A stretch of 64,000 nucleotides of DNA from the NCBI GenBank assembly GCA_034440635.1, contig JAOTON010001031.1, forward strand, positions 744,001 to 808,000, read 5' to 3'. This DNA is from Lepas anatifera. Lineage: Eukaryota > Arthropoda > Thecostraca > Lepadidae. The position numbers and the translations under genes were made by a program. Shown piece after piece: positions 12,318 through 23,842 of the stretch (the stretch's first letter is position 1; the number at the start of each line of letters is the position of its first letter). The notes under the pieces are model-generated. The model made no database searches, was not told the DNA's origin, and saw only the letters and a list, made by a program, of their open reading frames with translations.

Positions 12318-14363
12318 CCTCGCCCCACCTGGGGCCAGCGATGGCCCCCTAAGGTTTTTCCGGGATAGCAGAAAAACGACGAGGCGCAACACTGCGGTTG
12401 AGGGCCTTACCTTTCATTCCATCATTTTCCCATCATCCTTGAAATTTTTTACCCCGGGTCACGCAAGGTCAGGTCACCAGACGAGGTCAACCAAGTCACC
12501 TCACCTCAACTTTAGAGCTCTGTAAGAGCTACATTTCAAAGTCGATCCATTTGAAACTTCCTACACTTTATGACCCCTCCAGGGTCTACAAGGTGTATCT
12601 TCGGGATTTTTCGATTTCGTGCCCTGAGGTCAGGTCACGAGGTGACCTCTCCCATTGGAAAAGCATGGGAAAAGCTGTTTCATGATATAAAAGTCACAAA
12701 AATGATTGCAAATACTCCGACTGCTCAGAACAGCGTTTTTGGACACCCTTTCACGGATTCAAGGGGTCATATTTGCCCTTTGACTTTTCCAACGTCATCC
12801 AAGGTCACCAGAGGTCTAAAACAGTATTTTGACAATAACTTTTGACCTAATTAAGCTAGAGCAGTGAAACAAGCACCATCGTGTTTTTCTTGTCACTGGC
12901 TTTCATTTGATATACGGCAAGGTCAATTTTTGACCTTTGGTGACCTCAAGTCATATAAGGTCACGAGGTGATCTCTGTAGGTTAAACCAATGGCGGGAGG
13001 TCTTTACAATTCAAATGGCGGAAAATGTACTGGCAATTTGCTATCAAATGAACTTTACCAGGCCTCAATAGCTCTAATGAACTATGAGTTATGCCCAGTT
13101 TGCTTAACCCGCGCCCCACCGTGGGTCCGGCGCCACCTTCGCCCCACCGGGGGGCCATCGATGCCCCCCCTCTAACTCCTAAAATATTGGCGTTAGCGCA
13201 AATCTGCAAAGTGCAATAGAAAGCTGGCGTGAATTCAGTAAGAAATTACTTCGCATGTTTTAGTGCTCAGGTCAATGGTTTGACCTCCAGAGGTCAAATT
13301 AGGTCAAGATCGGCTATTTTCACTCAAATATGCAATGATTAAGCAAACTGGGCATAACTCTTATGTCATTAGAGCTATTGAAGCCTGGTAAAGTACATTT
13401 GATAGCAAATTGCCAGTTTTTTTCCGCTATGTGGAACGTAAAGATCTCCCGCCAGTGGTTTGATCTCCAGAGGTCACCTCGTGACCTAATATGACCTGAG
13501 GTCACGAAAGGTCAAAAAGTGACCTTGCCGTATATCAAATGAAAGCCAGTGACAAGATAAACACGATGGTGTTTGTTTCACCGCTCTAGCTTAGTTAGGT
13601 CAAAAGTTATTGCCAAAATACTGTTTTTGACCCCTGGTGACCTTGGATGACCTTGGAAAAGTCAAAGGGCAAATATGACCCCTGGGATCCGTGAAAGGGT
13701 GTCCCAAAACGTTGTTCTAAGCAGTCTGAGTATTTACAATCATTTTTGTGGCTTTTATATCATGAAACAACTTTTCCCCATGCTTTTCCAATGGGAGAGT
13801 TCGCCTCGTGACCTGACCTCAGGGAACGAAATCGAAAAATCCCGGATATACACCTTGTAGACCCTGGAGGGGTTATGAAGTGTAGGAAGTTTCAAATCGA
13901 TCGACTTTGAAATGTAGCTCTTACAGAGCTCTAAATGTGAAGTGAGGTGACCTTGCTTGACCTCGTCTGGTGACCTGACCTTGGGCGACCTGGGGTAAAA
14001 ATTTCAGGGATGATGGGAAAATGATGCAGTGAGAGATAGAGCCCTCAACCGCGGTGCTGCGCCTCGTCGTTTTTCTGCTATCACAGAAAAACCTTAGGGG
14101 GGCCATCGATGGCCCCCGGTGGGGCGAGGGTTAATCATTGCATATTTGAGTGAAAATAACCGATCTTGACCTAATTTCACCTCTGGAGGTCAAACCATTG
14201 ACCTGAGCACTAAAACATGTGAAGCAATTTCTTACTGAATTCACGCAAGCTTTCTAGTGCAATTTGCAGATTTGCGCGAACGCCCATATTTTCGGAGTTA
14301 GAGGGGGCCATTGATAGCCCCCGGAGGGGCGAAGGTTGCGCCTGACCCCCGTTGGGGCGTGGG
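12318..14363 (+). mobile_element. Family B TTAA element, full copy interrupted by an antiparallel family B copy
   Basis: It is flanked by TTAA at 12314-12317 and 14364-14367. The left end begins CCTCGCCCCACC and carries a degenerate cap; other copies show GGCCATCGATGGCC. The right end has the doubled GCCCCAC motif separated by a GGCGC-containing spacer, the same asymmetry as family A. Subtracting the nested element and its TTAA leaves about 1,019 bp, against 1,022 bp for the complete copy at 50036-51057. The interior shares with family A the GTTTTTC...AGCAGAAAAACG segment and dense AGGTCA/TGACCT motifs. It is non-coding. Confidence 0.92.
13108..14130 (-). mobile_element. Family B TTAA element nested inside another family B copy
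   Basis: It is a complete copy of 1,023 bp with TTAA duplications at 13104-13107 and 14131-14134, opposite in orientation to its host. The paralogous host at 22011-22872 shows the intact target (CAGTTTGCTTAATTATTGC near 22792-22810), and the copy at 50036 shows the same site uninterrupted (TTGCTTAACCATTGC). Its first bases, CCC next to TTAA, resemble piggyBac-type termini. No transposase ORF is present. Confidence 0.93.
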
Positions 14364-14402
14364 TTAAGTTAGGTTAGGTTACGTTGGGTTAGGTAAGGTT
14401 AA

Positions 14403-15175
14403 CACGCACATTGACGAGGTGCAGGTCCCCGCCCCCTTGGGATTTTCAGGGACAGTAGAAAAATTGCGGCGCGTAGCGCCGCCGTACGTGGCATACCTTT
14501 CCCTAATCATTTTCACAACTATTGTGAAAATTTTAAAATTAGGTCACCTGAGGTCAGGTTACCAGTAGAGATCAAGTGACCTGACCTCAAAAAAGTTTAA
14601 GATAGCATAAGTCGGAGCAGGGTGAACTTATCCGATTGAAACTCACCTCACATAATAGCCCTACCAAGTTCTCTAAAATATGTTACGGTATTTTTGATAT
14701 CGATGCCCTAAGGTCAGGTACGAGGCATGACCTCTCCTTTGGAAATGCATGGGAAAAATGTTTTTTTACGGAATAACTCAGTAACGATTGGTGATAGAGC
14801 ATTTATTTTAGTTGCATTAGACTCACCTGGACTTTGCAGTTCTAATGATATGCGTTTTATATAATTTGACCACGACCTGAACTCAGGTCAGGACAAATCC
14901 TTGATTTCACCTAGCAAGGTCAACTTATATATCATTCGATTTCACTTGCTGAGAGGATTCATATAGTTTAAGTCGTTTGGCGCTATCTTTACTTCTTCAG
15001 ATGAAATGGCCGAAAAACTTAATTTACATGTTATCCCCATGACGGCAGGTTTTGACCTCTCGTGACCTTAAATGTGACCTGAAAAAAATGGTTCAATTGT
15101 TTTCGATGGAGAAGTGAACGGGCAACCAAACACCGTTTACAGTTTTCATAGATTTATATCGTTTTTTTAGTAATT
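14403..15175 (+). mobile_element. Family A TTAA element, 3'-truncated copy
   Basis: It follows TTAA 14399-14402, about 35 bp after the end of the family B nest, and starts CACGCACATTGACGAGG. It ends at the amplified breakpoint (CGTTTTTTTAGTAATTC) into a G block, as at 2190, 7110 and 17542. Non-coding. Confidence 0.85.
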
Positions 15176-17541
15176 CAAGATGCTCTATTGGGATCCAACA
15201 TTCTCAATTGGGATCCAAGATTCTCAGGTTGAATCAACGACTCTTAGATGGGATTCAAAATCCCCAGTTGGGATCCAATATCCTGAGTGGGGTTTCACGA
15301 TTCTAGATTGGAACCCAGCATTTTTACCTGTTATAGTGGTTCTCAATTGGTACCCAAGACTATAAATTGGGATCCAAGATTCTCAATTTGTATCCAAGAT
15401 TTTTTATTGGGATCTAAGATTCTCAATGGGATCCAAGATTTTCTATTGGGATCGAAGATTCTTAACTGCAATCAATGTTTCTCATTTGGTATCCAAGATT
15501 ATAATTCGGGATCAAAGATTCTAAATTCGGATCCAAGATTCTTTATTGGATCCAAGATTCTCAATTGTGATACAAGATCCTCAATTAAAACAAAGATTTT
15601 CAATTGGGACTCAATTTTCCCATTTAGGATCCATGACTCTCAATTGGAATCCAAGCTTATTTATTGGGATCCATAAATTTCAATTGGGATACAAGAGTCT
15701 AAATTTCAAAACCAAGATTTTCAATTGGGAATCAAATTTCTTAATCGGGATCATAGTTTCTCAATGGTGTCCAAGATTCTCTATTGGGATCTAAGATTCT
15801 TAAATGCAATCAATGTTTCTCAATTGGTATCCAAGATTATAAATCGGGATCCAAGATTCTAAATTTTGATCCAAGATTCTTTATTGGATCCTAGATTCTC
15901 AATTGTGATACAAGACCCTCAATTCGAAACAAAGATTTTCAATTGGGATTCAATTTTCCCATTTAGGATCCATGACTCTCAATGGGGATCCAAGATTCTC
16001 TATTGCAATCCAGGATTCTGTCTATGAATCAAGAATTTTACATTAGGATCCAAGAATGTCATTAAGGATCCAGGATTCCTGACTGGGATCCAAGATTCTC
16101 TAATGCAATGTCAATTGCAATTTGGATGGATAAGATTAGGTTAGGTTTGGTTAGGTTAAGTTAGGTTAGGTTAGGTTAGGTCATGTTAGGTCTGGTTAGG
16201 TTAGGCTAGGTTAGGTTAGGTTAGATTACGTTAGGTTACGTTAGGTTTAGGCTAGGTTAGTTCAGGCTAGTTCCACGGCAGGCTAAATATTTACACACGT
16301 CTACAGCGGTAGAAACTCTAAACACTTCCACAGCAACTGAATTTATGAACACGTCAACGGAAAGTAGAATGTCTGAAAACGGCTCCGGTGGGCTGAATTT
16401 CTGCACTTGTCTATGGAGGGCTGAATCTTTGGACACGATTACGGCCGCCTGAGTCTCTGAACACGAGCATGGGAGGCTGCATATCTGAACACGTCTAAAG
16501 GGAATCCAAGATCCAAGATTTGGATCCAGGATTTCCAATTTGGATCAAAACCTCTCTATGGGGATTGTAGATGCTCTATTAAAATCCAAGATTTTGAATT
16601 GGGATCCAAGATTCTCAATTCGGATGAAAGACTCTCCATTGGGATTGAAGATTCCCAATTGGGATACAAGATACTGAGTGGGGAATCAAGGTTCTACATC
16701 GGAATCCAATATTTTTACCTTAAATTTACGCCTCTCAATTGGTTAGGTTAGGTTAGTTCAGGTTAGGTTAGGTTAGGCTAGGCTAGGTTAGGTTAGATTA
16801 GGTTAGGTTAGGCTAGGTTAGGTTAGGTTAGGTTTAGTTAGGTTGGGTTAGGTTAGGTTAGGTTAGGTTAGGTTAGGTTGGGTTAGGTTAGGTTAGGTTA
16901 GATTAGGTTAGTTCTACGGGAGGCAAAATATATGCACACGTCTACAGCAGTAGAAACTCTAAACACTTCCACAGCAACTGTATCTCTGAACACGTCTGCG
17001 CCGCGCTTAGTCTCTGCACACGGCTATAGCCGGCTGAATCTCTGACCACGTCTACAGGAGATCCAAGATTCCCAATTTGGATCCAACATACTCTATTGGG
17101 ATTCAAAATTCTCTATTGGGATCCAAGCCTCTCAATTTGGATCCAAGATTCTCTAAGGGGATCCAATATTCTGCATTGGGATCCATGCCCTTCCAAGGGG
17201 ATCCAAGGTTCTTAATTGGAATCAAAGATTCTCTTTTGGAATCCAAGGTTCTGAATTAAGATAAAAAATTATCCATGTGGATCCAAGATTCTCAATAAAT
17301 ACCAATATTCTCCACTGGGATCCAAGATTCTTTATTGCGATCTCAGTTTGAATTTGTATAGATAAGGTTAGGTTCGGTTAGATTAGGTTAGGTTTGGCTA
17401 CCTTAGGTTTAGTTAGGTTAGGTTAGGCTACGATGGGTTGGGTTATGTTCGGCGATGATACTTTAGATTAGGTTAGATTAGGTTGGGTTGGTTTAGCTTA
17501 GGTTAAGTTAGGTTAGGTTAGTTTGGGTTAGGTAAGGTTAA
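15176..17541. repeat. Compound satellite tract, second segmental copy
   Basis: G blocks lie at about 15176-16125, 16500-16745 and 17055-17360. T blocks lie at about 16130-16260, 16740-16905 and 17360-17541. C blocks lie at about 16260-16500 and 16910-17055. From about 15480 on it parallels 4870-7105 at an offset near 10.4-10.6 kb, block by block. The frames at 16257-16538 and 17077-17259 match those at 5679-5960 and 6647-6829 and are satellite translations. Confidence 0.87.
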
Positions 17542-18320
17542 CACGCACATTGACGAAGGGCGGGTCCCCGCCCCCTGGGTTTTTCAGAGGCAGCAGAAAA
17601 CATGCGGCGCGTAGCGCCGCCGTACTTGGCATACCTTTTCCTAATCATTTTCACAACTATTGTGAAAATTTTAAGGTTAGGATACCTCAGGTCAGGTCAC
17701 AAGTACAGATCAAGTGACCTGACCTCAAAAAACGTTTAAGATAGCATAGGTCGGAGCAGGGTGAACTTATTTGGTTGAAACTCATATCACATAATAAGCC
17801 CACCGAGTTCTCTAAAAAAATGTTCCGGTATTTTTTATATCGATCACCTAAGTACAAGAACGAGGCATGACCTCTCTTTTGGAAATGCATGGAAAAAATG
17901 GTTTTTACAGAATAAATCAGCAACGAAGGGTAATAGATCATTTATTTTAGCTGCATTAGACTCGCCTGGGCTTCGCAGTTGTAATCATATGCGTTTTATA
18001 TAATTTGACCCCGACCTTACCTCAGGTCAGGTCAAATCCTTGACTTTGACCTAGCAAGGTCAAATTATATGTCATTAGATTCTGCTTGCTGAGAGGATTA
18101 ATATAGTTTAAGTCGTTTTGCGCTATCGTTACTTGTTCAGATGAAATGACCCAAAAACTTAATTTACATGTTATCCCTATGACGGCATGTTTTGACCTCC
18201 GTGACCTTAATTGTGACCTGACAAAAAATGGTTCAATTGTTTTCGATGGAGAAGTGGATGGGCAACCAAACACCGTTTACAGTTTTCATAGATTTAAACC
18301 GTTTTTTTTTTTAGTAATTC
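17542..18320 (+). mobile_element. Family A TTAA element, 3'-truncated copy
   Basis: It starts after TTAA 17538-17541 with CACGCACATTGACG and ends at the shared breakpoint. It is the segmental counterpart of 7110-7885 and is non-coding. Confidence 0.85.
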
Positions 18321-19965
18321 AAGATGCTCTATTGGGATCCAACATTCCAATTGGGATCCAACATTCTCAGTTTGGATCAAAGACTCTAGTTGGAATTCAA
18401 AATCCCCAGTTGGGATCCAATATCCTGAATGGGGATTTACTATTTTAGATTAGAACCCATCATTTTTACCTCTTATAGTGGTTCTGAATAGGTACCCAAG
18501 ACTATAAATTTGGATCCAAGATTTTCAATTGGAATCCAAGACTTTTTATTGTGATCCAAGATTCTTAATGGGATCTAAAATGTTCTATTAGGATCGAAGA
18601 TTCTTAATTGCAATCAATGTTTCTCATTTGGTATCTAAGATTATAAATCAGCATCCAAGATTCTCAATTGGGATCCAAGATGTTTTATTAGGATTCAAGA
18701 TTCTCAACTGGGATCCAAGATTTTCAATTTAAAACAAAGATTTTCATTTGGGATTTAATTTTCCCAATTAGGATCCATGACTGTCAATTGGAATCCAAGA
18801 TTATTTATTGGGATCCATAATTTTCAATTGGGATACAGGAGTCTAAATTTCAAAACAAAGATTCTCAATTGGGATTCGAGTTTCTTAATTGGGAACATAG
18901 ATTCTTAATGGTATCCAAGACTCTCTATTGGGATTCGAAGATTCTTAAATGCAATCAATGTTTCTCAATTGGTATCCAAGACTATAAATTGGGATCCAAG
19001 ATTCTAAATTGGGATCCAAGATTCTTTATTTGGACCTAGATTCTCAATTGGGATACAAGATCCTCAATTCAAAACAAAGATTTTCAATTGGGATTCAATT
19101 TTCCTATTTAGGATCCATGACTCTCAATGGGGATCCAAGATTCTCTATTGCAATCCAAGATTCTGCCTATGAATCAAAAAATTTACATTGGGATCCATGA
19201 ATCTCATTAAGGATCCAGGATTCCTGACTGGGATCCAAGATTATCTATTGCAATCTCAATTGGAATTTGGATAGATAAGATTAGGTTAGGTTTGGTTAGG
19301 TTAAGTTAGGTTAGGCTAGGTTAGGTCAGGCTAGTTCTATGGCAGGCTAAATATATGCACACGTCTACAGCAGTAGAAACTCTAAACACATCCACAGCAA
19401 CTGAATATATGAACACGTCAACGGAAAGTAGAATTGCTGAAAACGGCTCCGGTGGGCTGAATCTCTGCACTTGTCTATGGTAGGCTGAATCTTTCGACAC
19501 GTTTACGGCGGCCTGAGTCTCTGAACACGAGCATGGGAGGCTGAATATCTGAACACGTCTAAAGGGGATCCAAGCTCCAAGAATGGAATCCAGGATTTCT
19601 AATTTGGATTCAAAATACTCTATGGGGATTTTAGATTCTCTTTTGCAATCCAAGATTCTGAATTGGGATCCAAGATTCTCACTTCGCATGAAAGACTCTC
19701 AATTGGGATTGAGGATTCCCAATTAGGATCCAACTTCCTGAATGGGAATTCAATATTCTAGATTGGGATCCAATATTTTTACCTGAAATTTACGGCTTTC
19801 AATTGGTTAGGTTAGGTTACATCAGGTTAGGTTAGCTTAGGCAAGGCTAGGTTAGGTTAGGCTAGGTTAAGTTAGGCTAGGTTAGGTTAGGTTAGGTTAG
19901 GTTAGTTTAGGTTAAGTTAGGTTAGGTTAAGTTAGGTTAGGTTAGGTTAGCTTACCTTAGGTTAA
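18321..19965. repeat. Compound satellite tract, second segmental copy
   Basis: G blocks lie at about 18321-19275 and 19560-19805, T at about 19276-19325 and 19806-19965, and C at about 19325-19560. It matches 7886-9480. The last T block runs uninterrupted through the position that holds foldback element D in the first copy. Confidence 0.87.
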
Positions 19966-20807
19966 CACGCGCATTGACGGGGGGTGGGTACCCCCCCCCC
20001 CCTCGGGTTTTTCGGAGACAGCAGAAAAACGGCGGTGCGTTGCGCCACTGTACTTGGTATACCTTTTCCCTCATCATTTTTACTACTTCTGCGAAAATTT
20101 TAAGGTTAGGTCATCTCAGGTCAAGTCCCCAGTACAGGTCAAGTGACCCGACCTCAAAAAAAGTTTAAGATAGCATAAGTCGGAGCAGGGTGAACTTATC
20201 CGATTGAAACTCACCTCACATAATAGCCCTACCAAGTTCTCTAAAATATGTTCTGGTATTTTTGATATCGATAACCTAAGGTCAGGTACGAGGCATGACC
20301 TCTTCATTGGAAATACATGGGAAAAATGGTTTTTACGGAATAACTCAGTAACGGATGGTGATAGAGCATTTATTTTAGCTGCATTAGACTCGCCTGGGCT
20401 TTGCAGTTCTAATGATATGCATTTTATATAATTTGACCCTGACCTGAAGTCAGGTCAGGTCAAATCCTTGATTTGACCTAGCAAGGTCAAATTATATATC
20501 ATTCGATTCGGCTTGCTAAGAGGATTCATATAGTTTAAATCGTTTTGCTCTATCGTTACTTGTTCAGATGAAATGGCCGAAAAACTGAATTTACATGTTA
20601 TCCCTATGACGGGCATGTTTTGACCTCTCGTGACCTTAAAGGTGACCTGAGAAAAAAATGGTTCAAATGTTTTCGATGGAGAAGTGGATGGGCAGCCCAA
20701 CGCCGTTTACCGTTTTTCGCTACCTGCCGTGGTTCTCCAGATCTTAGGGGGCGGGTACCCGCCACCCGTCAATTCGAAGGTGGCTCAGACTCCCGTCAAT
20801 GCGCGTG
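19966..20807 (+). mobile_element. Family A TTAA element, complete uninterrupted copy
   Basis: This is the cleanest family A copy. TTAA lies at 19962-19965 and 20808-20811, and it is 842 bp long. The left terminus is CACGCGCATTGACGGGGG; the right terminus carries the doubled CATTGACGG-type motif, with one C-to-A change in the inner copy. A run of Cs and an AGCAGAAAAACGGCGG segment follow the left cap. The interior has about two dozen GGTCA or TGACC half-sites by eye, many as inverted pairs such as AGGTCAAGTGACC. It has no coding capacity. It serves as the empty-site reference for 10228-11080. Confidence 0.93.
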
Positions 20808-20811
20808 TTAA

Positions 20812-22006
20812 GTCAGGTTAGGTAAGGTTAGGTTAGGTTAGGTTACGTTAGGCTAGGTTAGGTTAGGTTAGGTTTGGTTAGGTCAGGTTAGGTTAGGTTT
20901 GGTTAGGTTGGGTTAGGTTAGGTTAGGTTAGGTTAGGTTAAGTTAGGGTAGTTTAGGTTAGGTTAGGTTAGTTTAGGTTAAGCTAGGTTAGGTTAAGCTA
21001 GGTTAGGTTAGGTTAACTTACCTTAAGTTAAGTCAGGTTAGGTAAGGTTAGGTTAGGTTAGGTTGGGTTAGGTTAGGTTAAGTTAGGTTTGGTTAGTTTA
21101 GGTTAGGTAAGGTTAGGTAAAGTTAGGTTAGGTTAGGTTAGGTTAGGTTAAGATAGGTTAGGTTATTTTAGGTTTGGCTAGATTAGGTTAGGTTAGGTTA
21201 GGTTAGGTTAGGTTCGGTTAGGTTATGTTAGGTTAGGTTAGGTTAGGTTACCTTACCTTAGGTTAAGTCAGGTTAGGTAAGGTTAGGTTAGGTTAGGTTA
21301 GGTTAGGTTAGGTTAGCTTACCTTAGGTTAAGTCAGGTTAGTCAAGGTTACGTTAGGTTAGGTTAGGTTAGGTTAGGTTAGGTTAGGTTAGGTTAGGTTA
21401 GGTCAGGTTAGGTTAGGTTTGGTTAGGTAGGGTTAGGTTAGGTTAGGTTTGGTTAGGTTGGGTTAGGTTAGGTTAGGTTAGGTCAGGTTATGTCATCTTA
21501 GGCAAGGTTAGGTTAGGTTGGGTTAAGTTAAGTTAGGTTATTTTAGGTTTGGCTAGATTAGGTTAGGTTAGGTTAGGTTAGGTTAGGTTCGGTTAGGTTA
21601 CGTTAGGTTAGGTTAGGTTAGGTTACCTTACCTTAGGTTAAGTCAGGTTAGGTAAGGTTAGGTTAGGTTAGGTTATGTTAGGTAGGTTAGGTTAGGTTAG
21701 GTCAGGTTAGGTTAGGTTAGGTTAGGTTAGGTTTGGTTAGGTTGGGTTAGGTTAGGTTAGGTTAGGATAGGTTAGGTTAGGTTAAGTTAGGTTAGGTTAG
21801 GTTAGGTTAGGTTAGGTTAGCTTAGGTTAGATTAGGTTAGGTTAGGTTATGTAAGGTTAGGTAAGGTTAGGTTAGGTTAGGTTAGGTTAGGTTAGGTTAG
21901 GTCAGGCTAGGTTAGGTTAGGTTAGGTAAGGTTATGTTAGGTTTGGTTATGTTAGGTTAGGTTAGGTCAGGTTATGTCATCTTAGGCAAGGTTAGGTTAG
22001 GTTAGG
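20812..22006 (+). repeat. Degenerate (TTAGG)n array
   Basis: About 1.2 kb of GGTTA units. CTTACCTTAGGTTAAGTCAGG-like variants recur several times (near 21010, 21245, 21310 and 21625), giving a higher-order period of a few hundred bases. It corresponds to 11718-12317 but is roughly twice as long, so it has expanded or contracted since duplication. Confidence 0.92.
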
Positions 22007-22010
22007 TTAA

Positions 22011-22872
22011 CCCTCGCCCCACCGGGGGCCATCGATGGGCCCTACCTAAGGTTTTTCCGAGATAGCAGAAAAACGACGAGGTGCAGCACCGTGGTTGAGG
22101 GCTCTACCTCTCACTGCATCATTTTCCCATCATTCCTGAAATTTTTTACCCCGGGTCACCCAAGGTCAGGTCACCAGACGAGGTCAACCAAGGTCACCTC
22201 ACTTCAACTTTAGAGCTCTGTAAGAGCTACATTTCAAAGTCGATCCATTTGAAACTTCCTACACTTCATGACCCCTCCAGGGTCTACAAGGTGTATTTTC
22301 GGGAATTTTCGATTTCGTGACCTGAGGTCAGGTCAGGAGGCGAACTCGCCCCTTGGAAAATATAGGGAAAAGCTGTTTCATGATACAAAAGCCACAAAAG
22401 TGATTGCAAATACTCAGACTGCTTAGAACAGCGTTTTTGACACTTTTTCACGGATCCCAGGGGACATATTTGCCTTTTGACTTTTCCAAGGTCATCCAAG
22501 GTTACCAGAGGTCAAAAACAGTATTTTGACAATAACTTTTGACCTAATTAAGCTAGAGCGGTGAAACAAACACCATCCTGTTTGTCTTGTCATTGGCGTT
22601 CATATGATATACAGCAAGGTCACTTTTTGACCTTTTGTTACCTCAGGTCATATTAGGTCACGAGGTGACCTCTGTAGGTCAAACCACTGGCGGGAGGTAT
22701 TTACGTTCCACATAGCGGAAAAAGTACTGGCAATTTTCTATCAAATGTACTTTACCAGACCTCAATAGCTCTAATGACATAAGAGTTATGCCCAGTTTGC
22801 TTAATTATTGCATATTTGAGTGAAAATAGCCGATCTTGACCTAATTTGACCTCTGGAGGTCAAAACATTGAT
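22011..22872 (+). mobile_element. Family B TTAA element, 3'-truncated copy without the nested insert
   Basis: It follows TTAA 22007-22010 and starts CCCTCGCCCCACCGGGGG with a GGCCATCGATGG cap. It corresponds to 12318 onward, but its internal target near 22795-22800 is unoccupied. It stops abruptly after GGAGGTCAAAACATTG, where C-block sequence follows. Confidence 0.9.
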
Positions 22873-23130
22873 TTCCTAACCTAACTGAACATGTTTTCGG
22901 CTGGCTGTATCCCTGAACACGTCTACGGGGGATCCAAGATCTAAGATTAGGGTCCAAAATTTCCAGTTTGTAACTAAAATACTCTATTGGGATTCAAGAT
23001 TCTCTATTGGGATCCAAGACTATAAATTAGGATCCAAGATTCTCAATCGGAATCCAAAATTCTTTTTTGGGATCCAAGATTCTCAATTGGGATAGAAGAT
23101 TTGCAATTTGAAATAAATATTCTCCATTTG
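22873..23130. repeat. End of the compound satellite (C then G remnant)
   Basis: A short C block (CTGTATCCCTGAACACGTCT, about 22895-22930) leads into a final G block (about 22930-23130). After this the satellite stops and ordinary AT-rich sequence begins. Confidence 0.75.
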
Positions 23131-23842
23131 TCGTACAAACCAAGGATTCGTAGGTGGTCCGGAGAGATCGGGTGAAGACGCTAATGAAACATCAATGAAC
23201 ATTATCAAAACACTTTTGAACGATGTGAATTTTTTAATGGCTAAGATTTTTTAGTGCGTTGAAATTGTTTGCGGCTCCCCTTCAGTAGCGGATCGCCTCC
23301 TGGCGATAAGAAACTTTCACTTTTAGAACCAAAAACCCTCGGATTTGTTCTCCTTTTTATCTTCACCACGTATTGATTAAAAACGTGCACTTTTCGTGGC
23401 TTGTTCCCATGATTTTATTTGACCCAGGAGTGTGAAACTTTGAGAAAATCAGTGGGAATCTCAAAGAATGCCAACAACTATTGTATTAAAAGCTGGATAT
23501 ATAATACAAATATTTCGGTTATTTGGCTTGTTTGTGGCACCATTATTGATAGGAAAATGTAGTAAAGATTGTTCCTTAGCATATCAAGTTATTTCTATAT
23601 TTATATGCAATAAAAAAAGACCAGAAACTGAGAAAATTATTTGCACTCTTGTATCGATTACAAAGATAAAAACAAACTGGCATGGTAATGATCGATCTTA
23701 GCGACACCTCCCTGTATAATGTAGTCAGTTTCAGGCCTCCCACAGACCCAGTGAACTGAATAAAACTAATCCAAAGTCGTGAACAAACACTTAAGTTTAA
23801 ATTATAATTTAACTTCTTTCACATTTTATTGGGGATGTCCAA
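23131..23842. other. No gene recognised; dispersed repeat E at about 23160-23380
   Basis: I see no credible gene. Two stretches (CTAATGAAACATCAATGAAC near 23180, and GAAACTTTCACTTTTAGAAC near 23310 with GGATTTGTTCTCCT) have counterparts at 47980-48050 and, inverted, at 48440-48500. They are probably pieces of one dispersed repeat. A 77-codon frame at 23468-23701 resembles nothing I recognise. Confidence 0.4.

Noticed and set aside
13320..14106. Small frames inside family B elements as genes
   Set aside because: Homologous copies (50036-51057, 22011-22872) do not preserve the frames. No motif of a transposase is seen.
20812..22006. Genuine chromosome end
   Set aside because: Units are heavily degenerate and unique or element sequence continues on both sides, so the array is interstitial.
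1..22872. CRISPR array, because of regular repeats and spacers
   Set aside because: The repeats are contiguous and degenerate with no unique spacers, and the window is eukaryotic.
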